A DNA stretch of 64,000 nt from Streptomyces vilmorinianum (GTDB lineage Bacteria; Actinomycetota; Actinomycetes; Streptomycetales; Streptomycetaceae), in assembly GCF_005517195.1 (NCBI RefSeq), contig NZ_CP040244.1, positions 4,544,001 to 4,608,000 of the forward strand. The letters run 5' to 3'. The stretch's first letter is position 1, and every line of letters begins with the position of its first letter. The position numbers and the translations under genes were made by a program. The notes beneath the pieces were generated by a model, which was not told the DNA's origin, made no database searches, and saw only the letters and a program-made list of their open reading frames with translations. Shown piece by piece: positions 33,796 to 43,550 of the stretch.

Positions 33796-35165
33796 ATGTC
33801 CGCCGAGACCGCCGCGCTCCGGGAGAAGGTCCGGGCCCTGATGCCGCGGGCCAAGGAGGATCTGACCGAGCTCGTGGCGATGCGCTCGGTCGCCGACCCC
33901 CGTCAGTTCCCGCCCGAGGAGTGCGGCAAGGCCGCCGACTTCCTGGTCCGCGCCTTCACGGAGGCGGGCCTGAAGGACATGCGGCGCGTGACCACCCCGG
34001 ACGGCACCGACGCGGTCGTCGGCCACGCACCCGGCCCCGAGGGCTCCCCCACCGTGCTGCTCTACTGCCACTACGACGTCCAGCCCCCGCTCGACGACGC
34101 CGCCTGGACGACCCCGCCCTTCGAACTGACCGAGCGCGACGGGCGCTGGTACGGGCGGGGCACCGCGGACTGCAAGGGCAACATCGCCATGCATCTCACC
34201 GCGCTGCGCGCCCTGGGCGGCGGCGCCGACGGGCGCGGTTTCCCGGTCTCCCTGAAGTTCGTCGCCGAGGGCTCGGAGGAGCAGGGCACCGGCGGTCTCG
34301 AGCAGTTGGTGCCCCGGCGTCCCGAACTCTTCGCCGCCGACTGCCTGTTGATCTGCGACACCGGCAACTTCACGCTGGGCCTGCCCACCGCGACGACCTC
34401 GCTGCGTGGACTGACCGACGTCGTCGTCACCGTCTCCACGCTCAAGGGCGAGGTGCACTCCGGCATGTTCGGCGGTCCCGCCCCCGACGCGCTGGCCGCG
34501 CTCGTACGGATCCTCGACAGCCTCCGCGACGAGCAGGGCACACGACGATCAAGGGCCTGGCGGGCGACGGGATCTGGGACGGGGTGGCCTACCCGGTCGA
34601 GCGGTTCCGCGCCGACGCCGGCGCCCTCGACGGGGTCTCGCTCCTGGGTACGGGCTCGGTGGCGGACGAGCTGTGGGCCCGGCCGGCCGTCACGGTGCTC
34701 GGCATCGACTGCCCGCCCGTGGTGGGTTCGTCCGCGGCCGTCCAGGCCACGGTGCGTGCCCGGGTCAGCCTGCGCGTCCCGCCGGGCGTGGACGCCGACG
34801 AAGCGCTGCGCGCGCTCACGGACCATCTGGAATCGGCAGCGCCCTGGGGCGCCCGGGTCGAGGTGGAGGCCGAGAGCGTCGGCCGGCCGTTCCGGGCCCG
34901 TACCGACGGACCGGCATACCGGGCGCTGGGCGCGGCGATGCGCCAGGCGTACGGGAAGGACATGGTCCAGTCGGGACAGGGCGGTTCGATCCCGCTCTGC
35001 AGTGTGCTGGCGGGTCAGTTCCCGGAGGCGGAGATCGCCCTGATCGGCGTGGAGGAGCCGGGCTGTCTCATCCACGCCCCCGACGAGAGCGTGGATCCGT
35101 CCGAGATCGAGCACATGGCGCTGGCGGAAGCGCTCTTCCTCCGTACGTACGCCACCTCGCTCTGA
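33796..35165 (+). pseudogene. M20-family dipeptidase gene with a frameshift
   Basis: A perfect AAGGAGGT precedes the ATG. The first frame carries the zinc-site motifs LLYCHYDVQPP, RGTADCKGN and AEGSEEQGTG, and the start of the dimerisation domain (KGEVHSGMFGG). At about 34540 it leaves the family. A second frame continues seamlessly (TTIKGLAGDGIWDGV to the end at 35165, with GSIPLC and the final GVEEPG). Restoring one A in GGCACACG to GGCAACACG heals the gene, giving about 457 residues. It is either a recent mutation or an assembly error. Confidence 0.85.
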
Positions 35166-35182
35166 TTCGACTGGAGTTTTCC

Positions 35183-35788
35183 ATGACGCAGACGCATGAA
35201 CGGCCGTCCGGCGACCGGGATGTCCCTCCCGGGCCTCTCGGCCTGCTGGCGAGCAGCGCCTGGCAGGCGTTGCTGGTCGCCGGCCTCGCCTCCCTGGTCC
35301 TGGGTGTCCTGGTGCTTGTCTGGCCCGGCGCCTCCTTGTTCGTCGCCGGTGTGCTGTTCGGTCTGTATCTGCTGTTCAGCGGTGTGATGCAGCTGGTGGC
35401 CGCCTTCGGTACGCATGCCACGACCTCGCTGCGGGTGATGGCGTTCATCAGCGGCGCCGTGTCGATCCTGCTGGGTCTGTTCTGCTTCCGGGGCGAGACG
35501 CAGTCGATTCTGCTGCTGGCGCTGTGGATCGGTATCGGCTGGCTCTTCCGCGGGATCACGCAGAGCGTGGCGGCGGTCTCCGACCCGGAGACGCCGGCCC
35601 GCGGCTGGCAGATCTTCCTCGGGATCGTCAGCGCGCTCGCGGGTGTGGTCCTGATCGTGTCGCCGCTCGAATCGGCTGCGGTTCTCACCGTGCTCGGCGG
35701 CATCTGGCTGCTGGTCGTGGGCGTCGTCGAGATCGTGACCGCGATCCGGGTGCGCGCGCGGGCGAAGAACCTGCCGCCGGGCGCCTGA
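35183..35788 (+). CDS. HdeD/DUF308-like membrane protein
   Basis: A 201-residue protein with six regularly spaced hydrophobic helices (VLVLVWPGASLFVAGVLFGL, ILLALWIGIGWLFRG, and so on) as in HdeD acid-resistance proteins. CTGGAG lies six bases before the ATG at 35183. It is 17 bp after the M20 gene and may share its transcript; a terminator follows. Its role in streptomycetes is unknown. Confidence 0.85.
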   Translation: MTQTHERPSGDRDVPPGPLGLLASSAWQALLVAGLASLVLGVLVLVWPGASLFVAGVLFGLYLLFSGVMQLVAAFGTHATTSLRVMAFISGAVSILLGLFCFRGETQSILLLALWIGIGWLFRGITQSVAAVSDPETPARGWQIFLGIVSALAGVVLIVSPLESAAVLTVLGGIWLLVVGVVEIVTAIRVRARAKNLPPGA

Positions 35789-35800
35789 GCGAGCCCGCTT

Positions 35801-35829
35801 CGAGGGCCCCGGCCTGGCCGGGGCCCTCG
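35801..35829 (+). terminator. Terminator hairpin after the HdeD-like gene
   Basis: CGAGGGCCCCGGC and GCCGGGGCCCTCG form a perfect 13-bp stem with a 3-nt loop, 12 bp after the stop codon. Confidence 0.8.
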
Positions 35830-35902
35830 GCCGATGCGCTACATTTTGCCGGTCCTTGACCGCGATCATTCACGATCACTTCCTCCTCGGAGCCGGCACC
35901 CC

Positions 35903-36325
35903 ATGAGCGACATCGTCAACGGCCTCGGCCGGGCCTCCGCCTACGGCGCCCTCGGCGTGGTCCTGCTGATCCTCGGCATCGTCCTGGTCGACGTGCTGAC
36001 ACCGGGGAAGCTGGGCCGGCTGATCTGGGAGCAGCGCAACCGCAACGCCGCGCTCCTGGTCAGCTCCGCCCTGCTCGGCATCGGCGGAATCGTCTTCACC
36101 TCGATCTGGACGACGTACGACGACTTCGGCAAGGGCCTCGCGTCCACGGCCACGTTCGGTCTGCTCGGCCTGGTGATGATGGCCGTGGCGTTCCTCGTGG
36201 TCGACCTGGTCACGCCGGGCAAGCTGGGCTCCATACTGGTCGACCCCGAGCCGCACCCCGCGGTCTGGGTGACGGCCTCCTGCAACATCGCGGTCTCCGC
36301 GATCGTCGCCGCCTCCATCGCCTGA
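35903..36325 (+). CDS. DUF350 membrane protein
   Basis: A 140-residue protein with four hydrophobic segments and the internal duplication typical of DUF350: LVDVLTPGKLG at about residue 28 and LVDLVTPGKLG at about residue 99. It stands between a terminator and a repeat. Function unknown. Confidence 0.85.
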   Translation: MSDIVNGLGRASAYGALGVVLLILGIVLVDVLTPGKLGRLIWEQRNRNAALLVSSALLGIGGIVFTSIWTTYDDFGKGLASTATFGLLGLVMMAVAFLVVDLVTPGKLGSILVDPEPHPAVWVTASCNIAVSAIVAASIA

Positions 36326-36384
36326 GCCGCTCCCTCTCCCGAGCCGCTCCCTCTCCTGAGCACCTCCCTCTCCTGAGCCGCCCG
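36324..36384 (+). repeat. 17-bp tandem repeat after the DUF350 gene
   Basis: About 3.6 copies of GAGCCGCTCCCTCTCCT begin at the stop codon of the DUF350 gene and end at the convergent neighbour. Confidence 0.8.
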
Positions 36385-36385
36385 G

Positions 36386-36871
36386 TCAACGGCCGGTCGG
36401 CCCGACGCCGATCGGCTCGACCTCCAGGAACCGCCTGCGGCGCGGCCCCCGGTACAGCAGCGCCTCCCAGCCGAGCCGCTCCAGGACCGGGACGCACGCG
36501 CCGAGGGCGGACTCCTCCTCCTGGGCCGCTCCGCCGCCGGGCGGCCCCACCCACTCCACGACGGCGGTGCCCGGTCGCTCGCCGGCCGTGACCCGGTAGC
36601 CGGTCGCCGTACGGGCCCCCGAGACGTCCACCGCCGAGGGGGCCCTCCCGGCCGCCTCCAGGGCCAGGGCCACCGCCCGGACCGGCTGTCTTCGCTCCCA
36701 CTCCGCGGGCGCGCCCCGCGGACCGCCGCCCTGGCTGTTGGTCAGCCGCCGGATCTGGAGCAGCCCTTCGAAGGCGGCCCGTACCTCCCGGGACCGCTGC
36801 TCCGCGTCCCCCGCCGGCAGGGGCGGCCCGTCCCCCGTCGCCGCCTCGAAGGTCCCGCCGCTCGTCGTCAT
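36386..36871 (-). CDS. Unknown protein
   Basis: A 161-residue soluble, Gly/Ala/Arg-rich protein starting MTTSGGTFEAATGDGPPLPA. The middle contains RAVALALEAAGRAPSAVDVSGA and a hydrophobic segment ALGACVPVLERLGWEALLYRG. No motif is recognised. It lies downstream of the GH71 gene on the same strand with a 63-bp gap and could be cotranscribed with it. Confidence 0.65.
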   Translation of the reverse strand: MTTSGGTFEAATGDGPPLPAGDAEQRSREVRAAFEGLLQIRRLTNSQGGGPRGAPAEWERRQPVRAVALALEAAGRAPSAVDVSGARTATGYRVTAGERPGTAVVEWVGPPGGGAAQEEESALGACVPVLERLGWEALLYRGPRRRRFLEVEPIGVGPTGR

Positions 36872-36934
36872 GCCCCACACCGTAGGACCGGCCACTGACA
36901 ACCGCCCCTCGTGCGCGGACGCCCCGGTGTCCTC

Positions 36935-38503
36935 TCAGCGCTGGCCGCGGCCGCTCGTCACCGCGTAGTACTGCAGGTCCTGCTTGTCGACCGCGCGGCG
37001 TACCGGATACCGGCTGGTGACAGTCGTCGTGGTCTTCCCGTCCCGCACGACGGTCGCCGAGCTGTGTCCGGGGCGCAGCGGGAGGAGTTCGGCGTGCACG
37101 CCGGTCGGCGCGCGATGGCCGCCCGCGGTGCCTCCGGTGTCGGTGCGTACCTGCGCGGGGGCGGTGAGGAAGGAGAGCACCTCCACGGTGTCCCGGGGTG
37201 TGGCGGTGCCGCTGCGGGGCTCTATCAGCTGCGGCTGGAGCCGGGCCGATGGGGTGTCGTCGACGAACTGGACGCGCGAGGTCAGATAGACCGTGTCCCG
37301 CACGATCCTGGGCCAGTCGCCGGTCTTGAACCGGGTCAGGTAGTACGAGGTGAGGTCCAGGTAGGCGTAGCCGTTGTGCAGCGAGGGCGCGAAGTGGGTG
37401 CCTTCGGAGTAGTCGTTCCAGGTGGTGAGCTGGACCCAGTCCGCGCCGGATTCGAGGGCGGCTCCCCAGCTCGCCCGCAGGGTCTCGGTGTTGCCGGCCT
37501 CGTCGTACACGCCCTGGTTGGGGCGGGCGTCCTGGACGGAGACCGGCTGCATCCAGATCTTGCCGAGGCGGTGGGCCCGCTGGGCGTCGGCCGCGGCTCC
37601 GTCCTGGCGTCCGGGGCTGCGCGCGCCCCACTCGGAGAAGCCGTGGCTGATCGCCGCGTACCGCTCCCGCTCCGCCGTGAAGTCGAGGAAGAGAGGGACA
37701 AGGGCGGTACGGATGCCGTGCCGGGTCTCCAGGTCCCGCATCATCTCCCGCCACCAGTCGGGCTCCTTCTCCTCGGCCTTGAACGGGGAGACGACGAGCC
37801 GGCCGTCGGGCAGCCGGTGGGCCGCGGGGTGACGGGCCAGTCGCGCGAGCGAGTCGGCGAGTTCGGCCGGGGTGGTGGCGGTCAGCGCGGTCATGTCGGG
37901 CATGAGCTGGATCCGGAAGCCGGGGTCCTCCTCGTGGGCGGCCCGCAGGAGCAGTTCGGCGCGGTCCCAGTTGCGTCCGCCGGCGGACAGCAGGTCGAGG
38001 GTGAAGCCGTCGAGTCCGGCGTCGCGTGCGGTGCGGATCTCCTGGCGCAGATGGGCCAGTTGCCAGTTCCCGGCCTCGGGCGCGACGGGCAGCGGGCGGT
38101 CGCGCAGCAGGCCTCCGTAGGCGCGGTGCTTGCCCTTCTCGCCGTGCGGGGTGAGGTAGTTGCGGGTGTAGTAGTCCCGCTCGGCGGGCTCGTTGTCCAG
38201 GGAGAGCGGGTACGGGGTGAAGTAGTGGGCGAAGACCAGCTTGCCGGAGCGCCGCAGTTCAGCGGTCGGCGGCAGGTCGAAGGGGAGCGCGGTGCTGTAC
38301 GCCTTGGGCCGCTCCCCGGCCGGCTCTGCGGGGGCGTCCGCGCGGAGCACGCCCGCCGAGCCGATGCCGGCCAGGGCCACCAGCAGCAGTACCCCCAGCG
38401 CGAGTCCCGGGACCATCCGGCGGCGCCCCGGCGCCCGGTGGGGCCGGGGCCGGGCCGTCCGGCGGTGCGGCGGGCGGGACCGCGCTGAGGGCATGTCCGC
38501 CAT
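36935..38503 (-). CDS. Glycoside hydrolase family 71-like, membrane-anchored
   Basis: A 522-residue protein with an Arg-rich N-terminus and one hydrophobic segment at about 31-52 that acts as signal-anchor. The catalytic region begins FAHYFTPYPLSLDN and holds DAGLDGFTLDLLS and LTTWNDYSEGTHFAPS, both typical of GH71 alpha-1,3-glucanases. A C-terminal beta-rich tail follows. It sits at the edge of the polysaccharide locus, where it could trim or remodel the polymer. Family assignment is by motif only. Confidence 0.78.
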   Translation of the reverse strand: MADMPSARSRPPHRRTARPRPHRAPGRRRMVPGLALGVLLLVALAGIGSAGVLRADAPAEPAGERPKAYSTALPFDLPPTAELRRSGKLVFAHYFTPYPLSLDNEPAERDYYTRNYLTPHGEKGKHRAYGGLLRDRPLPVAPEAGNWQLAHLRQEIRTARDAGLDGFTLDLLSAGGRNWDRAELLLRAAHEEDPGFRIQLMPDMTALTATTPAELADSLARLARHPAAHRLPDGRLVVSPFKAEEKEPDWWREMMRDLETRHGIRTALVPLFLDFTAERERYAAISHGFSEWGARSPGRQDGAAADAQRAHRLGKIWMQPVSVQDARPNQGVYDEAGNTETLRASWGAALESGADWVQLTTWNDYSEGTHFAPSLHNGYAYLDLTSYYLTRFKTGDWPRIVRDTVYLTSRVQFVDDTPSARLQPQLIEPRSGTATPRDTVEVLSFLTAPAQVRTDTGGTAGGHRAPTGVHAELLPLRPGHSSATVVRDGKTTTTVTSRYPVRRAVDKQDLQYYAVTSGRGQR

Positions 38504-38619
38504 GGGGCGTCCTTACGATCGGTCGGGGCTGCCGCGGGGTCGCGGGCTGGCAGTAGTACAACCGATCGGGGACGGTGGAACAACCACCGTCGGCCGCGTG
38601 GCGGACGGGTGGCGGGGGC

Positions 38620-39681
38620 CTAGCGGGTACCGCTTCCGAGGCGGTCGGTGCGGTGACTTGCGACGTAGTCGGCCAGGGTGTCGTTCCGCATCGCGGCCCA
38701 CAGCCCGTCGGATTCCTTCTGGTCGAGGAGGACGACGGACTGGCCCTTGATCATGTCGGTCCGGGCGACGGGCGCGTTCATGAACACCATCTGCCCGGGG
38801 CGTACCGACCTGTTGTCCCAGAGGAGTTCGCGCAGGTCGGAGTCGCTGAGCCGGTCGTCGACGCTGACGCTGGCGGTGAGCGTGTCGAGCAGTTCGGTTG
38901 CCCGGAGCGGGTTGGTGAGGTTGCGGGTGGTCATCGTCTTGGTCAGGACGGCGCGCAGGAAGTTCTGCTGGCGGTGGGTGCGGTCGAAGTCGCCGCGGGC
39001 CAGGTTCTTCCTCTCGCGGACGTAGACGAGCGCCTGCGTGCCGTTCATGTGCCGGACCGTGCCGTCGACCCGGAGGTCGACTCCGCCGACGGCGTCGGTG
39101 AGCTTCTTGAACCCCTCCCAGTCGATGACGGCGAGATGGTCCACGCGGACGTCGGTCAGCCGCTGGACGGTGTCGATGAGCAGCGGCGGACCGCCCCAGG
39201 AGAAGGCGGCGTTGAGCTTGGCCCTGCCGTGCCCGGGGACGTCGACCCAGGAGTCGCGGGGCAGCGAGACGACATAGGCGTTGGAGTGGTCGGCCGGCAG
39301 GTGGACCAGCATCATCGTGTCGCTGCGCTGGGCTCCGTACGTCCATGACGGCGCCTTGGCGTCACGGCCGGTGGTGGGCAGGTCGGAGCGGCTGTCGACA
39401 CCGACGAGGAGGAAGGTCCGGCCGCCCTTGGACGGCGCGGGTTGCTGCTCGGGCGGGACGTTGGTGGGGAAGGCGCCCGGGATGCGCTCCACGTTGCCGG
39501 TGTAGTGCTCGACCGCCCACCAGCCGGCGCCGCCGGCCATCAGGATCCCGATGCCGAGCAGCGCGAGCGCCCCCAACAGGACCCGTTTCGCGCTCACTCG
39601 ACGTCTGCGCGGCGCTGTGCTTTGCGCCACAGCGGGAGCTTCCTCCTCCACCGTCGTCACATCCCCCTCCGACACGCTCAC
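38620..39681 (-). CDS. LytR-CpsA-Psr family glycopolymer transferase
   Basis: A 353-residue protein with a cytosolic N-terminus, one membrane helix (about 33-55) and an extracellular LCP domain. The domain shows FLLVGVDSRSD, RSDTMMLVHL, VSLPRDSWVDVPG and YVRERKNLARGDFDRTHRQQ, including the conserved Arg residues that bind the polyprenyl pyrophosphate. LCP enzymes attach wall polymers to peptidoglycan. Its position at the head of the polysaccharide locus suggests it anchors that polymer. Confidence 0.93.
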   Translation of the reverse strand: MSVSEGDVTTVEEEAPAVAQSTAPRRRRVSAKRVLLGALALLGIGILMAGGAGWWAVEHYTGNVERIPGAFPTNVPPEQQPAPSKGGRTFLLVGVDSRSDLPTTGRDAKAPSWTYGAQRSDTMMLVHLPADHSNAYVVSLPRDSWVDVPGHGRAKLNAAFSWGGPPLLIDTVQRLTDVRVDHLAVIDWEGFKKLTDAVGGVDLRVDGTVRHMNGTQALVYVRERKNLARGDFDRTHRQQNFLRAVLTKTMTTRNLTNPLRATELLDTLTASVSVDDRLSDSDLRELLWDNRSVRPGQMVFMNAPVARTDMIKGQSVVLLDQKESDGLWAAMRNDTLADYVASHRTDRLGSGTR

Positions 39682-39862
39682 ACCCCTTCCACGATGCCCT
39701 CACGTGCGTGAACTCCCTTTGAACAGACGTATCATGCGATCGGCCGTGTCCACACCGGCCCCGATGTCACGAGATGAATACGCCATCACCTTCTGAGGTC
39801 GTTCGCGTGAACTGCAGCGGGCGTGCGGGTGTTTGTCGTACTGTTCCGGCGTTGCGACGCTT

Positions 39863-39889
39863 GTTCGTCGATCAGGGGGATCGACGAAC
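39863..39889 (+). promoter_or_regulatory. 11-bp inverted repeat in the leader of the sugar transferase gene
   Basis: GTTCGTCGATC and GATCGACGAAC pair perfectly around AGGGG, 36 bp before the ATG at 39925. It may be a protein-binding site or an mRNA hairpin controlling the first committed enzyme of the polysaccharide. Confidence 0.5.
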
Positions 39890-39924
39890 GTGGTGGCGAA
39901 CGTCGACACGTGCCTGGGGGGTTC

Positions 39925-41400
39925 ATGTGGCATGCCCGCACAACTGAGACCAACTCCGCCGGTGGACAGACCGGTTCACCGACCGTACTTCCGCATCCTC
40001 GTGCCAAGGCACGCTGGTACCTGGCCGTCGCGCTGACCGTCGACGTCCTCGGTGCCGGGTTGCCCACGGCGCTGATCCTCCGCGTCGAGCGGCAGCCGTA
40101 CGCCTACGCCGGCGCCGTCGTCGCCGCCCTGTCCTGGGCGGGCGTACGGGCGCTGCGGCGGCGGTACGCGCGGCGCCAACTCGGCGAGTCGCGGGGCAGT
40201 CTGCCCGTGCTGCACGACTGGCTGATCCTTCTCGGTCTGCTCGCCGTGCTGCGCGCCGCCGCCGATCTGCACCACCCCGCGCTGCTCTGTCTCGCCGCGC
40301 TCGCACCGGCGCCCGTACTCACCCTGTCCTGCTCGAAACTGACGTGGCATCACCTCGTGGCGGCGCGCAAGGAGGCCCAGGTGGTCACCCGGGTCCTCGT
40401 CCTGGGCGAGCCGGTGGCCGCCGGCGACGTCGCCGAGCATCTCGCCGGACGCACCGAGCATCCGTACGTGGTGGTCGGCGTCGTGGCGATCGGCGACGGT
40501 CCGGTCCGCACCGGCGCACCGGTGGCCGCGCGGCTCGGGACGCCGATGCCCGAGGCCGCGGACGGGGACGCCGTGCTCGTCCTCGCCGCCGCCCGCGAGC
40601 TGGAGGCGGATGTCGTCCTCGTCGCGGCGTGCCCCCGCATGGCGGGCGAGCGGCTGCGCCGGCTCTCCTGGGGGCTGCACGACGCGGGTACCGAACTCGC
40701 CCTGGCCCCAGGCCTGGTGGAGTTCTCCGTCAAGCGTCTGGAGACGACGTCGGCGGCCGGTATGGCCCTGCTCCGGGTCGCGCCGCCGGTGCGCAGCGGG
40801 GTCCAGCAAGGCCTGAAGTCCCTGATGGACCGGGCGGGGGCGGCGCTCGGCCTGCTCGCCCTCTCGCCGCTGTTCCTCGCGATCGGCGCGGCGGTACGGC
40901 TCACCTCTCCGGGGCCCGTGTTCTACCGGCAGGTCCGCGTCGGCCAGGGCCGGGTCCCGTTCGTGATGTGGAAGTTCCGCACGATGTTCCTGGACGCCGA
41001 CGCCCGCAAGGCGGAGCTGGCGCAGGCCAACGAGCACGACGGGCTGATGTTCAAGATGCGCCGCGATCCGCGGGTGACCCGGGTGGGGCGGCTGCTGCGC
41101 CGCACCTCACTGGACGAGCTGCCTCAGCTGATCAACGTGCTGCTCGGGTCGATGTCCCTGGTCGGGCCCCGCCCGCCGCTGCCGGAGGAGGTGGCACGGT
41201 ACGGGGACGTGGAGCTGCGCAGGCTCTCCGTACGGCCCGGGATGACGGGTCTGTGGCAGATCAGCGGGCGCTCGGACCTGTCGTGGGACGAGACGGTGGA
41301 GCTCGATCTGCACTATGTCGACAACTGGTCGTTCACCAGCGATGTCGATGTCATGGCCCGTACGTTCCGCGCCGTCGTCGACGGTCGCGGAGCGTACTGA
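39925..41400 (+). CDS. Polyprenyl-phosphate sugar-1-phosphate transferase
   Basis: A 491-residue initiating glycosyltransferase of the WbaP/CpsE type. The N-terminal half has about four membrane segments and a CoA-binding-like domain; the C-terminal catalytic part starts near residue 300 (LKSLMDRAGAALGLLAL) and carries FYRQVRVGQGR, MWKFRTMFLDA, RTSLDELPQLINVLLG, SLVGPRPPLPEE and RPGMTGLWQISGRS. The ATG follows CCTGGGGGGTTC, a leader element shared with other genes of the locus. It loads the first sugar onto undecaprenyl phosphate at the inner membrane face. Confidence 0.93.
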   Translation: MWHARTTETNSAGGQTGSPTVLPHPRAKARWYLAVALTVDVLGAGLPTALILRVERQPYAYAGAVVAALSWAGVRALRRRYARRQLGESRGSLPVLHDWLILLGLLAVLRAAADLHHPALLCLAALAPAPVLTLSCSKLTWHHLVAARKEAQVVTRVLVLGEPVAAGDVAEHLAGRTEHPYVVVGVVAIGDGPVRTGAPVAARLGTPMPEAADGDAVLVLAAARELEADVVLVAACPRMAGERLRRLSWGLHDAGTELALAPGLVEFSVKRLETTSAAGMALLRVAPPVRSGVQQGLKSLMDRAGAALGLLALSPLFLAIGAAVRLTSPGPVFYRQVRVGQGRVPFVMWKFRTMFLDADARKAELAQANEHDGLMFKMRRDPRVTRVGRLLRRTSLDELPQLINVLLGSMSLVGPRPPLPEEVARYGDVELRRLSVRPGMTGLWQISGRSDLSWDETVELDLHYVDNWSFTSDVDVMARTFRAVVDGRGAY

Positions 41401-41419
41401 CGGGCCGGGGCGTATGAGG

Positions 41420-42373
41420 TCAGTTCTGTTCCCGCCACCAGGCGTAGGTGGCGGCGATGCCGTCCGGCAGCGCGACGGCGGGCTTCCAGCCGAGGCCGGT
41501 GAGCCGGGACACGTCGAGCAGCTTGCGCGGGGTGCCGTCGGGCTTGCCGGTGTCCCAGGCGATCCTGCCCTGAAAGCCCGTCACCTGCGCGATGGTCTCG
41601 GCGAGTTCGCGGATGGTGAGGTCCTCGCCGCAGCCGATGTTGACGGGCTCGTCGCCGTCGTAGCCGCGCAGCAGTACGGCGCAGGCGGCGGCCAGGTCGT
41701 CGACGTGCAGGAACTCCCGGCGCGGGCTGCCGGAGCCCCAGAGCACGATCTCCTCCCGCCCTTCCTCGCGGGCCTCGTGGAAGCGGCGGATCAGCGCCGG
41801 CAGGACGTGCGAGGTCTCCAGGTCGAAGTTGTCGCCGGGGCCGTAGAGATTGGTCGGCATCGCGGAGATGTACGCGGCGCCGTACTGCTTCCGGTACGCC
41901 TGGACCTGGACGATTCCGGCGATCTTGGCGAGCGCGTAGGCCTCGTTGGTGGGCTCCAGGGGGCCCGTGAGGAGCGCGTCCTCGGTGATGGGCTGGGGGG
42001 CGAGCCGCGGGTAGATGCAGGACGATCCGAGAAAGAGCAGCCGCTCGACCCCGGCGGCGTGCGCGCCGGCGACGACGGAGAGCTGGATCCGGAGGTTCTC
42101 CTCCAGGAACTGCACGGGGTAGGTGCTGTTCGCCATGATCCCGCCGACCTTGGCGGCGGCGAGCACCACGGCGTCCGGGCGCGTCTCGGCGAGGAACGCG
42201 GCGGTCCGTGCCGCGTCGCGCAGATCGAGCTCCGCGCGGGTCCGGGTGATCACTTCGTGCCCGTCCGCGGTCAGCCGGCGGGCGATCGCGGAGCCGACGA
42301 GGCCGCGGTGGCCCGCGACGAATATCCGGGCCCGCTCGGGCAGATACGACGGTTCGATCGTCGATGGAGTCAT
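41420..42373 (-). CDS. fcl: GDP-L-fucose synthase
   Basis: A 317-residue short-chain dehydrogenase that epimerises and reduces GDP-4-keto-6-deoxymannose to GDP-L-fucose. It has the NADP motif GHRGLVGSAI, GGIMANSTYP, GSSCIYP, and the catalytic YALAK at about residue 145. It is divergent from gmd (143-bp gap) and convergent with the sugar transferase gene, 19 bp apart. The pair implies a fucose-containing polymer. Confidence 0.95.
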   Translation of the reverse strand: MTPSTIEPSYLPERARIFVAGHRGLVGSAIARRLTADGHEVITRTRAELDLRDAARTAAFLAETRPDAVVLAAAKVGGIMANSTYPVQFLEENLRIQLSVVAGAHAAGVERLLFLGSSCIYPRLAPQPITEDALLTGPLEPTNEAYALAKIAGIVQVQAYRKQYGAAYISAMPTNLYGPGDNFDLETSHVLPALIRRFHEAREEGREEIVLWGSGSPRREFLHVDDLAAACAVLLRGYDGDEPVNIGCGEDLTIRELAETIAQVTGFQGRIAWDTGKPDGTPRKLLDVSRLTGLGWKPAVALPDGIAATYAWWREQN

Positions 42374-42516
42374 GGCCCGGATCATGCCAGGCCATCGGTG
42401 CGCACAGCACGCCAGATCCGGATTTCTCTCCTGGATCGGCGCGAACAAGCAGGTTACGGAATATCCGCACGATACGGGTCGGCTGGGGGCCGGTCCGTCG
42501 GGGAGGGGCACCACGC

Positions 42517-43530
42517 ATGAGCAAGACCGCACTCATCACCGGCGTCACCGGGCAGGACGGCTCGTACCTGGCCGAACTGCTGATGTCCAAGGGCTACACG
42601 GTCCATGGGCTCGTCCGCCGCTCGTCCAGCTTCAACACGGAGCGGATCGACCACATCTACCAGGATCCGCAGCAGGCGAACCGCTCGTTCGTGCTGCACC
42701 ACGCGGACCTCTCGGACGGGGTGGCGCTGGTGAACCTGCTCCGCGACATCCGCCCCGACGAGGTGTACAACCTCGGCGCGCAGTCCCATGTGCGGGTCTC
42801 CTTCGACGCCCCGCTGTACACCGGCGACGTGACGGGCCTCGGCGCGCTGCGGCTCCTGGAGGCGATCCGGGCCAGCGGCATCGACACCCGGATCTACCAG
42901 GCCTCGTCCTCCGAGATGTTCGGCGCGACCCCGCCGCCGCAGAACGAGCGGACCCCGTTCCACCCGCGCAGCCCGTACGGCGCCGCCAAGGTCTTCGCCT
43001 ACTGGACCACGGTCAACTACCGTGAGGCGTACGGGATGTTCGCCGTCAACGGGATCCTGTTCAACCACGAGTCGCCGCGCCGTGGAGAGACCTTCGTGAC
43101 GCGCAAGGTGACCCGGGCCGTCGCCCGCATCAAGGCCGGGCTGCAGGACCGGCTGTACCTGGGCAACCTCGACGCCGTACGGGACTGGGGATACGCCCCC
43201 GAGTACGTCGACGCGATGTGGCGGATGCTCCAGCAGGACGAGCCGACCGACTACGTGGTGGCGACCGGAGTCCCGGCGACGGTACGGCAGTTCGTGGAGA
43301 CCTCCTTCGCCCACGCGGGGCTCGACTGGGCGGAGCACGTGCGCTACGACCCCAAGTACGAGCGCCCAAGCGAGGTCGACGCCCTCATCGGCGACGCGAG
43401 CAAGGCCCAGGAGCTGCTTGGCTGGAAGCCCTCGGTTCAGGTGGACGAGCTGGCGCGGATCATGGTCGACGCCGATGTCCGGCTCGTCGAGGAGCAGTTG
43501 GCGGGGGCGACGGTCCGCATCGACCGCTGA
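42517..43530 (+). CDS. gmd: GDP-mannose 4,6-dehydratase
   Basis: A 337-residue extended SDR enzyme making GDP-4-keto-6-deoxymannose for the Fcl reaction. The motifs are ALITGVTGQDGSYLAELL, RRSSSFNTERID, the active-site Tyr/Lys in SPYGAAKVFAYW, LFNHESPRRGETFVTRK, and GWKPSV near the end. The ATG is preceded by GGGGAGGGG. A hairpin terminator follows. Confidence 0.96.
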   Translation: MSKTALITGVTGQDGSYLAELLMSKGYTVHGLVRRSSSFNTERIDHIYQDPQQANRSFVLHHADLSDGVALVNLLRDIRPDEVYNLGAQSHVRVSFDAPLYTGDVTGLGALRLLEAIRASGIDTRIYQASSSEMFGATPPPQNERTPFHPRSPYGAAKVFAYWTTVNYREAYGMFAVNGILFNHESPRRGETFVTRKVTRAVARIKAGLQDRLYLGNLDAVRDWGYAPEYVDAMWRMLQQDEPTDYVVATGVPATVRQFVETSFAHAGLDWAEHVRYDPKYERPSEVDALIGDASKAQELLGWKPSVQVDELARIMVDADVRLVEEQLAGATVRIDR

Positions 43531-43550
43531 GCTGCGCCTTCTCACGACCA

